From Planctomycetaceae bacterium (GTDB lineage: Bacteria; Planctomycetota; Planctomycetia; Gemmatales; Gemmataceae): a DNA stretch of 64,000 nucleotides. Numbering within the stretch: position 1 is the stretch's first letter; each line of letters opens with the position of its first letter. Below, piece after piece: positions 43,621 through 51,661 of this stretch. Location: the NCBI GenBank assembly GCA_013823135.1, contig PNLP01000015.1:62001-126000 (forward strand). Reading direction: 5' to 3'. The notes under the pieces are model-generated. The model was given only the letters and a program-made list of their open reading frames with translations, had not been told where the DNA came from and made no database searches. The position numbers and the translations under genes were made by a program.

Positions 43621-44373
43621 GTGACCACCCGACTTCGCCTTTCGGTCGGCAGCATCGCCCTGCTTACCGGCCTGTGCTTCCTCGCCGGGGCCAACGCCGC
43701 CCCGGTTCTTCCGCCCGAGACTTACAAGAAGGCCGCCGACGCGGACATTGCTCAACTGAAAGAGCACATCAAGACGTGCGACACGGACCCGTCGCAGGCC
43801 AAGCGATTCGCCCCGACCGCGAAGTCTCTCGCCATGATCATCGCCATGTACGGCGAAGCAACCGGCGACGCTGCTCTGCGTGACGGCGCTGTGAAGGTAG
43901 CCGAGGCGCTCGCGAAGAAGGATTTCAAGGCTGCGGGTGCTGCTGCCAAGGATCTCGCCGCCAAGGGTACCGGCAAGGCTCTGGCTGCGGGTGGGCTTCC
44001 TGGCAAGGCCAAGTTTGGCCTCGAAGAAGCCATGTCCCCCTTCCGCGGCAGCAAGGTCGGCGGATTGAACATCGAGAAGGACATCCGCGACGGGATGAAG
44101 GGCGGCGGCCTTGACGGCTCGGCTCTCCAGATCCTCGCCGCACGCACGGCGATCCTCAGCGAATACACCCTCGCTTTCCCCAACGAGAAGGCCAAGATCA
44201 ACAAGGCGAACGAGGCCAAGTGGGAGAAGTGGAGCAAGGACATGATCGAGGTCAGCAAGAAGTTGGACGCGGAAGCTGGCAAGGGGAAGGGCGCAGACCC
44301 CAAGGAAGTCGTGAAGTTGCTCAAACTTCTCGACGCGAAGTGCTCCGATTGCCACAACGAATTCCGAGATTGA
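43621..44373 (+). CDS. Cytochrome c'-like exported protein
   Basis: A 250-residue exported protein. The GTG at 43621 begins a clear signal peptide (RLSVGSIALLTGLCFLAGANAA). The mature protein is helical and Ala/Lys-rich, with a single haem motif CSDCH five residues from the C-terminus, the layout of cytochrome c'/c-556, where a four-helix bundle ends in CXXCH. It is longer than usual (about 130 residues) because of an inserted region LAAGGLPGKAKFGLEEAMSPF around residues 120-160. Possible roles are gas binding or electron transfer. A strong terminator follows. Confidence 0.75.
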   Translation: MTTRLRLSVGSIALLTGLCFLAGANAAPVLPPETYKKAADADIAQLKEHIKTCDTDPSQAKRFAPTAKSLAMIIAMYGEATGDAALRDGAVKVAEALAKKDFKAAGAAAKDLAAKGTGKALAAGGLPGKAKFGLEEAMSPFRGSKVGGLNIEKDIRDGMKGGGLDGSALQILAARTAILSEYTLAFPNEKAKINKANEAKWEKWSKDMIEVSKKLDAEAGKGKGADPKEVVKLLKLLDAKCSDCHNEFRD

Positions 44374-44394
44374 TCACGAGACTTGATGAACGCG

Positions 44395-44421
44395 AACGGG
44401 GGCCATGTGGCCCCCGTTTTT
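44395..44421 (+). terminator. Rho-independent terminator
   Basis: AACGGGGGCCA and TGGCCCCCGTT form an 11-bp GC-rich stem followed by TTTTT. It terminates the cytochrome c'-like transcript. Confidence 0.9.
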
Positions 44422-44450
44422 CGTTGCAAGAGTGCATTGGTTTTGTTCAG

Positions 44451-44520
44451 GCGAGCGGAGGACGTCAATCCTCCGGTGGTTTGTGACGGTTCTACCGGAG
44501 GGCTGACGTCCTCCGCTCGC
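44451..44520. repeat. REP variant pair between convergent genes
   Basis: Inverted units GCGAGCGGAGGACGTCAATC (44451) and GGGCTGACGTCCTCCGCTCGC (ending 44520). The foot GCGAGCGG matches the RAYT REPs but the stem body (AGGACGTC) differs, with pairing kept on both sides. Confidence 0.85.
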
Positions 44521-44544
44521 CAAGAATGGCCAAGTTCACAACAC

Positions 44545-45027
44545 TCAGCTCGCTTTCAGGGATTTTTCGAAGCGGTGAACAAGGCGACGGCTATTCACGT
44601 CGAGCGCTTTGAGGATTTGGAGGACCGTGTCCGTGGGGATTTGGGAGTTGATCGCCCAAACGAGGACCAGCAGATTTTCTTTACCCGATTTGAGTTGATC
44701 GAGGATCGTGTTGAGGAGTTCCTTGTGTTCCTTGAACTCACGTTCGAGGATTCCAAAGTCACCGCGGTCAAGCTCGACCCAGAAGCATTTGCCTTGAAGA
44801 TGTTCGACCCACCTGGCCCGCAGATAACCCATCCAGTGTTTTTCAACCCACCGCTGGATACACCCTTCGCCCAGATCGTATCCCGCCTTCTCGCTCTCGA
44901 TCCACTTGTGCTTATTCTCTTCCTCGATGCACTCGGTATATACGCTTTTGGCTGGTACCGGCGGCAGCCAATCGACGCGAGCCGAGGGCATGGCATTCAC
45001 CGGGAGAGTGGTGTTCATCGGCGTCAC
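44545..45027 (-). CDS. Conserved hypothetical protein (Gemmata-type)
   Basis: A 160-residue cytoplasmic protein. The central block HKWIESEKAGYDLGEGCIQRWVEKHWMGYLRARWVEHLQG and FWVELDRGDFGILEREF resemble a conserved hypothetical family I recall from Gemmata-type genomes; no biochemical function is known to me. Many Trp/His residues and the ELD motif give it a compact alpha/beta look. An alternative ATG lies three codons downstream. It stands alone, convergent with the cytochrome c' gene. Confidence 0.65.
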   Translation of the reverse strand: MTPMNTTLPVNAMPSARVDWLPPVPAKSVYTECIEEENKHKWIESEKAGYDLGEGCIQRWVEKHWMGYLRARWVEHLQGKCFWVELDRGDFGILEREFKEHKELLNTILDQLKSGKENLLVLVWAINSQIPTDTVLQILKALDVNSRRLVHRFEKSLKAS

Positions 45028-45170
45028 CTCTCGTGTCCGCAGGAACGGTGGATTCGTCCCCGGACACTCACTGAAGATAACACATTCTAGTCACGAACTG
45101 GGCGTCTGGGCAACTTGCCCAAACTTGACACGGGATTCCCGAGATCGACAACCTCAGGAACCGAGTGCAG

Positions 45171-45242
45171 TCCGCCCGGCGGGAATCGAACCCACGACCA
45201 CCGGCTTATAAGGCCGACGCTCTGCCACTGAGCTACGGGAGG
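45171..45242 (-). tRNA. tRNA-Ile (anticodon UAU)
   Basis: A 72-nt cloverleaf on the minus strand. The D-arm is GCTC-AGTGGCA-GAGC, the anticodon stem TCGGC/GCCGG with loop CTTATAA (anticodon UAU, reading AUA), and the T-arm GTGGG-TTCGATT-CCCGC. The acceptor stem CCTCCCG/CGGGCGG has one mismatch (position 3-70, T:C). The 3' CCA is not encoded. AUA is a very rare codon in a GC-rich genome, where bacteria more often use a CAU tRNA with lysidine. Confidence 0.85.
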
Positions 45243-45359
45243 GGATGCGAGCGAACGGGCATATGCCATCGCGTGTCATCGCAGCCTCCCTTCCTCGAGT
45301 CAGAGCCTTGAACGAAGCAATCTCGCGACGTTCTCTCATCTGCGGAACCAACTCATTCG

Positions 45360-45432
45360 TCAAGTCCATTCCCAAGTTACCGCCAGTCACAAGGGCGACC
45401 CGACCAGCCAGATCGAACAGTTTGGTCGGCAT
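45360..45432 (-). pseudogene. N-terminal remnant of a short-chain dehydrogenase
   Basis: A ~24-codon fragment reads MPTKLFDLAGRVALVTGGN followed by LGMDL, the start of a short-chain dehydrogenase/reductase (strand 1 and TGG of the TGxxxGxG cofactor motif). After this the frame diverges into unrelated sequence and runs into the tRNA. It lies 120 bp upstream of the tRNA gene on the same strand, suggesting a deletion or insertion next to the tRNA removed the rest. Confidence 0.6.
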
Positions 45433-45625
45433 TCCGTCTTTCCACACATGATCGCTTTGTGGGCAATTTGTGTACAAATAGTGTAACACGAGTGCCCAGG
45501 GAGGTGGCAAGTGAAAATCGTCACAAGCCCGGCGCATTTAACATTTACAAGCAAGAACGATCGTTGTCTGCGATCATCAATTCATCGATAAACAACAAAT
45601 TCCACATCATTCGAGAGAGCATTCA

Positions 45626-46783
45626 TCAGTCGGAAATACCCACGCAGAGTAAGGTAACGTCGTCGTCGTGCTGAACCTGTGCGAGTAAATCCGTCGCCAC
45701 CGCATCCACAAAGCGTTGTCCGGCGAGCGCTCGGCATCGGGTGGCTGCCGCAAGGAGTTTCCCGTCATCGCTCGGGCCGGGGGTTCCATCGGGCCGAGTG
45801 CCATCCGTGCAGATCAACAACTTGTCGCCGGGTTGAAGCGTGGCAGCATGGGAAGGATAGCTCGCCTCGGCAATTCCCAAGAACGGGCCGGGAATGGACC
45901 AGCTTTCGGGGTCTCCGTTTGAGGGAATTCGCATGGGGGCGGGCAAGCCCGCTCGTGCGATTGTCAGTTGCCCCGACTCGCAATTCAGCACACCAACGAG
46001 CATCGAGACCAGCGGCGAGTCCTCCAGCCGGAGTTTGAGGAGGGCAGCGTTCGCTTCTCCGAGCAGCGTGCCCGCCGATGCACTCGGGTTCAGCCGGGCC
46101 GCTTCGGACACCTCTTCCGCAACGAACTTTCCGAGGAGTCCGCCCGCGGTGGTGGGTCCGATAACGTCACCCACCAGAAAGAGAACGCGGGTGCGGTCCA
46201 GTGCTTGCGCTGCGTAAAAATCCCCGCCGTTGCGGGCTCGTGGACGGTGGCACACGGCAAAACGTACCGACCCGATTTCGGGCAGGGACCGTTGCAGGAG
46301 CGCGAGCCGGACGCGGCGGGTCAGGTCGAGTTCGCGGTCGATTTGTGCGAACGTGCGGTTCAACTGGTCGCCAAGAATCCTGGCCTCGGCGGCGCGGCTC
46401 GCAACGCGGTTGGCGGCGGTTCGGGCACGAACGGCTGTTCGCAGTTGGGCCTGCAAAACGCTGGCATCCAGCGGACGTGTGAGCACGGCATCGGCCCCGG
46501 AATCGAGTACGCGGGCCGTGTGGGCCGCATCGGGAGCGGAGAGCACGCACACCACGGGAAGGAGTTCATCGCCCAGTTCCGCCCGCCAGCGCCGGATCTG
46601 GGCGCTCGCCGCGTCCGATTGATCGCCAACCACGACGACTGCGACCGTGACGGGGGCGAAATCCACCCCGGGAGTTGACCCGAGCGTGTGCTCGCGGATC
46701 GCGAACCCGGCCGCGGTGAGCAGTTCGCGCAGGTCATCGGCCTGGGAGGAAGGTGATGCACTGAGTAGAACGGTAGGCGGCAT
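45626..46783 (-). CDS. Receiver-like/SpoIIE PP2C phosphatase
   Basis: A 385-residue cytoplasmic protein. Residues 1-120 have a CheY-like alternation (VLLSASPSSQADDLRELLTAAGF; VVCVLSAPDAAHTARVLDSGADAVLTRPLD) but the phosphoacceptor Asp is not at its normal place (VVVVGDQS) and the signalling Lys is Arg, so it is probably a pseudo-receiver. A linker helix (~130-160) leads to a SpoIIE/RsbU-type phosphatase: GGDFYAA, LFLVGDVIG and DDDVTLLCVG carry the metal-binding Asp residues. Such proteins dephosphorylate anti-sigma-factor antagonists. No STAS or anti-sigma gene is adjacent. Ends in an AT-rich intergenic region. Confidence 0.82.
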   Translation of the reverse strand: MPPTVLLSASPSSQADDLRELLTAAGFAIREHTLGSTPGVDFAPVTVAVVVVGDQSDAASAQIRRWRAELGDELLPVVCVLSAPDAAHTARVLDSGADAVLTRPLDASVLQAQLRTAVRARTAANRVASRAAEARILGDQLNRTFAQIDRELDLTRRVRLALLQRSLPEIGSVRFAVCHRPRARNGGDFYAAQALDRTRVLFLVGDVIGPTTAGGLLGKFVAEEVSEAARLNPSASAGTLLGEANAALLKLRLEDSPLVSMLVGVLNCESGQLTIARAGLPAPMRIPSNGDPESWSIPGPFLGIAEASYPSHAATLQPGDKLLICTDGTRPDGTPGPSDDGKLLAAATRCRALAGQRFVDAVATDLLAQVQHDDDVTLLCVGISD

Positions 46784-46908
46784 GGTACAATTCGGGGGAG
46801 TGTTGAGTGTTTTGCCCGGCTCAGTCTCTGAGTTCAGGCATCCGCCACGATCGCGGTTGCCCGAAGACTAAACACAAAACACGAAACACAAAACACCAAT
46901 CATCGGAG

Positions 46909-47316
46909 ATGCCCGTGCCCGTGCAGATGGAACTACGCCGGATCATCATCAGCGAGGTGGACGACCACCAGGTGATTATCCTCAAGGAAGTCGATGGGGA
47001 GCGGAGTTTCCCAATCGTGATTGGCATCTTCGAGGCGACGAGCATCGACCGTCGCGTGAAGGGGATGCAATCACCGCGACCGTTGACGCACGACCTGATT
47101 GCCGCCGTGGTCGAGCAACTCGGCGGCGAGGTTCAGGACATCGTCATCAGCGACCTGGAAGAGCACACGTACTTCGCGAAACTGCGTGTTCGCAAAGACG
47201 GCGACCTCATCGAGATCGACTGCCGTCCGAGCGACGCAATCGCACTGGCGGTTACCGCGAAGGTGCCGATTTACGTCAGCGAGCAGGTGCTGGGCGAAGC
47301 GTTGGAAGAGGATTAG
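46909..47316 (+). CDS. Bifunctional nuclease (BFN/DUF151) domain protein
   Basis: A 135-residue single-domain DUF151/BFN protein. Signatures are IIISEVDDHQVIILKEVDGERSFPIVIG, RPLTHDLIAAVVEQLG and CRPSDAIALAVTAKVPIYV. The plant homologue has DNase and RNase activity; bacterial members are of uncertain function and often sit near other stress genes. The start at 46909 follows an RBS (GGAG). A family A repeat begins immediately after the stop codon. Confidence 0.88.
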   Translation: MPVPVQMELRRIIISEVDDHQVIILKEVDGERSFPIVIGIFEATSIDRRVKGMQSPRPLTHDLIAAVVEQLGGEVQDIVISDLEEHTYFAKLRVRKDGDLIEIDCRPSDAIALAVTAKVPIYVSEQVLGEALEED

Positions 47317-47317
47317 C

Positions 47318-47372
47318 GGCAGCCCCAACGGGGCTGCGGCATCTCCCAAGCGCCGCCCCGATGGGGCGGACG
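47318..47372. repeat. Family A repeat after the BFN gene
   Basis: GCAGCCCCAACGGGGCTGC and GCCCCGATGGGGCG palindromes in 55 bp, directly after the stop codon and before the convergent thioredoxin-like gene. Confidence 0.8.
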
Positions 47373-47382
47373 CTAACCACGT

Positions 47383-47943
47383 TCAATCAGCGTGAATCTT
47401 CCGCAGTCGCGGGGACAGTCGCAGCATCCACTGCACGCGCTCGAACTCGTTGAGCCAGTCTTGCACGATCTGCAATTGCAGCGGATCGTTCCCCTTCACC
47501 AGTCCCGTCGCACACGATTCCCCCACAAGCTGGCTGGCGAGTTGCCGATACTTGGCGAGCGTGCGCTCGCCGTAGCGTGCCACTTCGTGGCCGTCTTCGG
47601 AGAAGAACACGGCCACGGGGACGCGGTTCCCGCCGTTGATCCTGAGTGCGGCTTGCACGTCGGCGTGTTCGTCGCGGTCGAGATAGTGCGTGACGATCGC
47701 GGGCGCGGCCTCGGCGAACCGCTCGAAGATGGGGCACTGACTAGCACAATCGCCGCACCACGCACCGACAAGAACGAGGACGTTCGTGCGGCGAGTGAAC
47801 TTGCCGAGGAGTTGCCGTTGAACGTCGGTGATGGTGGTCTGCTCGTGGGCCCGCCCCCACTTGGCGCGGTCGCCGTCGGTGCCGTACTTCGCGAGAAACG
47901 CTGGCAGCGGCAGCCCCGCGGTGAACTTATCGAACAGATGCAT
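47383..47943 (-). CDS. Thioredoxin-fold protein
   Basis: A 186-residue thioredoxin-fold protein without a signal peptide. The active site is AWCGDCASQC (C63-G-D-C66) after the strand NVLVLVG, and NRVPVAVFF carries the cis-Pro. The CGDC motif is typical of a bacterial thioredoxin-family group whose members often have a long C-terminal helix, as seen here (residues 140-186). Probably cytoplasmic thiol-disulfide exchange; the partner is unknown. It is convergent with the BFN gene. Confidence 0.8.
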   Translation of the reverse strand: MHLFDKFTAGLPLPAFLAKYGTDGDRAKWGRAHEQTTITDVQRQLLGKFTRRTNVLVLVGAWCGDCASQCPIFERFAEAAPAIVTHYLDRDEHADVQAALRINGGNRVPVAVFFSEDGHEVARYGERTLAKYRQLASQLVGESCATGLVKGNDPLQLQIVQDWLNEFERVQWMLRLSPRLRKIHAD

Positions 47944-48004
47944 GGAGATTCATCCTTCAAGAAAGAAGCAATGGCACGCGGATCAAAGAAGGAAGAGAAG
48001 AGGA

Positions 48005-48126
48005 TTAACCACAGAGTCACAGAGAGCACAGAGACAAGACAAAAGGCTGAGAGAAGACTCGTGTTAAAATCCTGGATTCTCTCAGTGTTTGATTTACCTC
48101 TGTGCTCTCTGTGACTCTGTGGTTAA
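48005..48126. repeat. 29-bp perfect inverted repeat
   Basis: Arms 48005-48033 (TTAACCACAGAGTCACAGAG...) and 48098-48126 are perfect reverse complements across a 64-bp spacer. The CACAGAG tandem text resembles the CACGGAGA repeat inside the gene at 57506 and the CGCAAAG repeat at 18445. The region lies between the amidohydrolase and thioredoxin-like genes. Confidence 0.9.
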
Positions 48127-48174
48127 CTCTTCTTTGAATCCTGTCGTTCATCCGCGTGCCATTGCTTGTTGTCT

Positions 48175-49083
48175 TCAACCGAACTTCCCCATCAGTTTAG
48201 CAGCCGTGCCACCAAAGATCTTCGCACGGTCGTCCGCGTTCAGGTGTGCGAGCAAGCCGGCGATCCGCTCGCGTTCCTTGAGGTAGCTCTTCCCCGTCGC
48301 GCCGAGGCCGAAGCCGCCGCCGTACATGAGCCGGTCGGCTCCGAACGCTTCGGTGAGTTGCTTCACTTCCGGTTGCGGGTCGCGGTGCGGGTACGCACCC
48401 TTGTTCGGCACCGCGGAGAGCTTCACCACGACGTTGTCGTACTTCGCCCACTTCAGCACGACGGCGTATTCCTTTTCCGTCCCCTGGAACGGCCGCCCCA
48501 TGTGATCGACGAACACCCGCGTGTCCTTGAATTCCTTGATGAGCGGCTCGAACCCCTCGGCGTATCGCGGCTCGAAGTGCAACTGCACGGCGATGCCGGC
48601 GTCGGTCGCGGCTTTCCAGAGTGCCTTGAGTTCGGGCTTGCCGAACGGCGGCTGGCGATCGGGCTGATAGGCGTGAACGCGAGCGGCGACGAGCGGAATC
48701 TTCTCCGCGAGTGCCTTGATCTTGGCAGGCGTATCTTCGCGTTCGGCGAAGAACAGACAGGTTCCCTTGAGCTTCCCCTTACCGACCGCGAGGCAATGCT
48801 CCAGATAGCGGTGATCGTCCTGGTACGGTTCCGGATGCACGACGATGGCGTAATCGACGCCTGCTTCTTTCATGCACGCGAGGAGGTGCTCGGGCGTGGC
48901 GGCATCGTCGGGCTTGTAGGGGCCGTCTTTGTGGTAGGGGAACTTGTCGTTGTCTTTGCCCGCGAAGCAGTGCAGGTGCGTATCGACAACCGGCACGCGC
49001 GCTTCGGCCGCGTTTAGCCGCGACCCGAAGGGAATCGCTGGCAACGCGGCCGCGGATGCGATGAACTCACGACGTGTGTGCAT
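48175..49083 (-). CDS. Amidohydrolase-2 family protein with Tat signal
   Basis: A 302-residue TIM-barrel amidohydrolase. The N-terminus TRREFIASAAALPAIPFG is a Tat signal. The metal ligands are in VDTHLHCF (H36 and H38), a further His in VQLHFEPRY and in FVDHMGRPF, and the terminal Asp region is GADRLMYGGGFG, where the usual GSD or G-TD is altered to MYGGG. Such enzymes act on lactones, imidazolones or similar small molecules; planctomycete exported copies are common and unassigned. It is separated from the next gene upstream by 33 bp. Confidence 0.83.
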   Translation of the reverse strand: MHTRREFIASAAALPAIPFGSRLNAAEARVPVVDTHLHCFAGKDNDKFPYHKDGPYKPDDAATPEHLLACMKEAGVDYAIVVHPEPYQDDHRYLEHCLAVGKGKLKGTCLFFAEREDTPAKIKALAEKIPLVAARVHAYQPDRQPPFGKPELKALWKAATDAGIAVQLHFEPRYAEGFEPLIKEFKDTRVFVDHMGRPFQGTEKEYAVVLKWAKYDNVVVKLSAVPNKGAYPHRDPQPEVKQLTEAFGADRLMYGGGFGLGATGKSYLKERERIAGLLAHLNADDRAKIFGGTAAKLMGKFG

Positions 49084-49116
49084 GGGAAATCTCGTGTGGT
49101 GTGTTGGCGTTGCGTT

Positions 49117-49722
49117 TCACGTTCGCCCGGTAAGCATGTCCACGACCCAGCACCCTCGGACGTGCGGTCCCTCGCTGCGGCAGTGGTTCAGCACGTCTTC
49201 GTTGTCGCAACCCGCGTCCTGTAGGGCGTCGGCCAAGATCGGCATCCGGTCGAACGCACGGTCTTGGTAGATGCCTTCTGCAAGAGCGACGACATCGGAC
49301 GTGAGCCAACCGGGATCGACGGTAATGGTCCGATAGGGGTTACCGAAGATACACCGGAGCAGTTCAGACTGGTCGCTCTTCCAGACATCCGCCGCTATCA
49401 CTTGGCGGTACTGGTAGTTCTCCGCTGTTCGCTTCGCTGCAAACCAAGCCGAATCGTCTCCGACACTCCACGCCGCAGATGTTACAGCCGCATTCCAGCC
49501 CTTGTGCCTTGCTCCTGAGAGGGCTTGACGTTTGACAAGTCCATCAGAGTATTGTTCGCTTATCTCGACTATTTTTTGGCAACGCCGCTCCGTCACCAGA
49601 TGCCAAATGTGCCGGAAGTATCCGCACGCAAAAAGCCGCAACTTCCGGTCGCTCGTCTTCTCCCTCAGAAATTCAAGCATCGGCGTCGGGTCGGTCGCCG
49701 TGAGCCACTCCGATTCGGTCAT
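49117..49722 (-). CDS. Gemmata-type paralogous hypothetical protein
   Basis: A 201-residue cytoplasmic protein. MTESEWLTATDPTPMLEFL and CGYFRHIWHLVTERRC at the N-terminus, FGNPYRTITVDPGWLT, and HVRGCWVVDMLTGRT at the C-terminus mark a large Gemmata-type paralogous family that I recognise from sequence style. The function is unknown. The high Cys/Trp/His content suggests metal binding. It reads towards the amidohydrolase gene. Confidence 0.7.
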   Translation of the reverse strand: MTESEWLTATDPTPMLEFLREKTSDRKLRLFACGYFRHIWHLVTERRCQKIVEISEQYSDGLVKRQALSGARHKGWNAAVTSAAWSVGDDSAWFAAKRTAENYQYRQVIAADVWKSDQSELLRCIFGNPYRTITVDPGWLTSDVVALAEGIYQDRAFDRMPILADALQDAGCDNEDVLNHCRSEGPHVRGCWVVDMLTGRT

Positions 49723-49894
49723 GACTCCCCCGGTTCTGAATGCACGTCGCTGGCGGAATCAGCATCAACCTCTTTCACTCGTCTCGCTGATGCTACCACA
49801 CCAATCGCGGCGCTGCGACGATCCGCAGGTTACCTTTCCCGTGCGGCATTCGTAGGACAACTCCACACACTCACTTGTCCCGCAATGGCTCGTA

Positions 49895-51496
49895 ATGTCC
49901 GAACCCACACCCGCAACTCCCGTTCGCAAGTCGCACCTGCTCGAAGCCCTCTTGCTGGCGATCGCGTTCGCCGTGGCTCACACGCAATCGCCGCTCTACT
50001 TCTCCAACCAGAACCAGTACTTCGTTCACGGGCTCGCCGACGGCGGGCACGTCAACCTTTCGCACGACTGGCTCGCGAACACCACCGACCCCACGCCCGT
50101 GTTCTCGGCACTGATCGCGGGCGGCTACCGCTACCTCGGTGAATGGTCGTTCCAGGCCGCGTACTTCTTCCTGCTCATGGGGTACTTCCTCGGCATGCGC
50201 TGGCTCGTCGCGGCGTTGCCGGGAATGCCCGATTCGCATGGGTTCCGCTTGTTGTGGGCGGCGGGGTTCATCGCGGCGCACGCGGCGGTGTTGCGTGTGC
50301 TCTCGGTGCAACTCGCGGGGGTCGATTACCCGTGGTTCGCACAGGCGGGAGTCGCGGGGCAATACCTCCTCGGGCCGGGGTTGCAGCCGTCTTCGCTTGG
50401 GGTGCTGCTCATCGCGGGCCTGGCGGCGTTCGCCAACCACCGACCCACACTCGCCTGCGGGTTGGTTGGTGCGGCGTGTGCGTTCCACTCGACGTACATG
50501 CTCTCGGCCGGGTCGCTCGTGCTCGGGTTTCTCGTGGTGCTGTTCAAGGAGAAGGAAGACGCCGGGCCGGTGGCACTCCGCGGATTGCTGCTGGCGTCCG
50601 TGTTCATCGCACCCGTCGCGGCCTACACGCTGTTCACGTTCGGGCCGCACGACCCGGCGATCTTCGAGGCCGCACAGAACATCCTCGTCGACATTCGCAT
50701 CCCGCACCATTGCAGCATCGCACGCTGGCTCGATCAGGTTGCGTGGGTGCAACTCCTGTGGGCCGGGTTGGGAATCGCGTTGCTGTTTCGCTCCCGGTTG
50801 TTCCTGGTCGTGCTGATCGCGGCCAGCATCGGTCTGGGCCTGACGCTGATTCAGTACGAGTACACGAACCCGACGTTCGCTCTCGTCTTCCCCTGGCGAA
50901 TCTCGGTCGTGCTGGTGCCGCTGGCGACGGCCGTCATCCTGGCGAAAGTCGCGGCACGTGTCCCCGATTCGTCGTGGGTTGCGTGGGTGGGTGGCCTTGG
51001 GGTTCTGGCCCTCGCTGCGGGCGGCGTGTGGGTGATGGTCGAGCGGCTCGGGTATCGAACCGGCGAAGACGAAACCCCACTCTATAGCTTTGTGCGGGCG
51101 AGCTCCGAACCGAAGCAGGTGTATCTGTTGCCGGTGCGGTTTCCGGCTCCGAGCACGCGCCGGGGGGCGATGTCCGCGAGTTTCACACCGCCGCCGCGAC
51201 CGAGCTCCGATCTCATTGCCGTCGATCTCCAGCGGTTCCGGCTCCACACCGGCACACCCATCTATGTGGACTTCAAGTCGGTCCCGTACTTCGAGGCGGA
51301 AGTGCTGGAATGGCAGCGGCGGATGCGGCAATGCGAAGCGTGGTACGCAGCCGACTGGACCTCACCGGAACGTTTGCAAGAGTTGCGAGCGGAACGGATC
51401 ACGCACGTCGTCACGCCGTCGAACAAACCGCTGACTGCCGACTACCTAGAGGTCGTTCACTCGGACCCCGCGTACATCGTATATCGGCTGAAGTGA
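49895..51496 (+). CDS. Polytopic membrane protein, unknown function
   Basis: A 533-residue inner-membrane protein with about ten hydrophobic segments between residues 18 and 400 (LLEALLLAIAFAVAH; AAYFFLLMGYFLGM; VGAACAFHSTYML; LLLASVFIAPVAAYTLFTFG; IALLFRSRLFLVVLIAASIGL), then a soluble C-terminal region of about 130 residues (RASSEPKQVYLLPVRFP onwards). The layout resembles membrane glycosyltransferase-like/DUF6798-type proteins with a lumenal C-terminal domain, but no catalytic motif is certain. Start ATG at 49895. The upstream gene is divergent; 165 bp downstream lies a DUF1559 gene. Confidence 0.75.
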   Translation: MSEPTPATPVRKSHLLEALLLAIAFAVAHTQSPLYFSNQNQYFVHGLADGGHVNLSHDWLANTTDPTPVFSALIAGGYRYLGEWSFQAAYFFLLMGYFLGMRWLVAALPGMPDSHGFRLLWAAGFIAAHAAVLRVLSVQLAGVDYPWFAQAGVAGQYLLGPGLQPSSLGVLLIAGLAAFANHRPTLACGLVGAACAFHSTYMLSAGSLVLGFLVVLFKEKEDAGPVALRGLLLASVFIAPVAAYTLFTFGPHDPAIFEAAQNILVDIRIPHHCSIARWLDQVAWVQLLWAGLGIALLFRSRLFLVVLIAASIGLGLTLIQYEYTNPTFALVFPWRISVVLVPLATAVILAKVAARVPDSSWVAWVGGLGVLALAAGGVWVMVERLGYRTGEDETPLYSFVRASSEPKQVYLLPVRFPAPSTRRGAMSASFTPPPRPSSDLIAVDLQRFRLHTGTPIYVDFKSVPYFEAEVLEWQRRMRQCEAWYAADWTSPERLQELRAERITHVVTPSNKPLTADYLEVVHSDPAYIVYRLK

Positions 51497-51661
51497 CAGA
51501 GTTGGGACGGAATGATTTCGGGCGAGATGCGCACCTTTCTGCCACCGGCTGATACACAGCCGTGTGGTCCACTTCAGTTCTCATCACATTCTGCTTGCAT
51601 CCGGGCGCGAGAACGGTCATACAGGAACTAGGCTCTCTCCCGCATCATATCGGGTCTTCAT

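Noticed and set aside
45154..45537. 127-codon minus-strand ORF as an intact gene
   Set aside because: It runs through the tRNA gene and only ~24 codons resemble a dehydrogenase; treated as a remnant.
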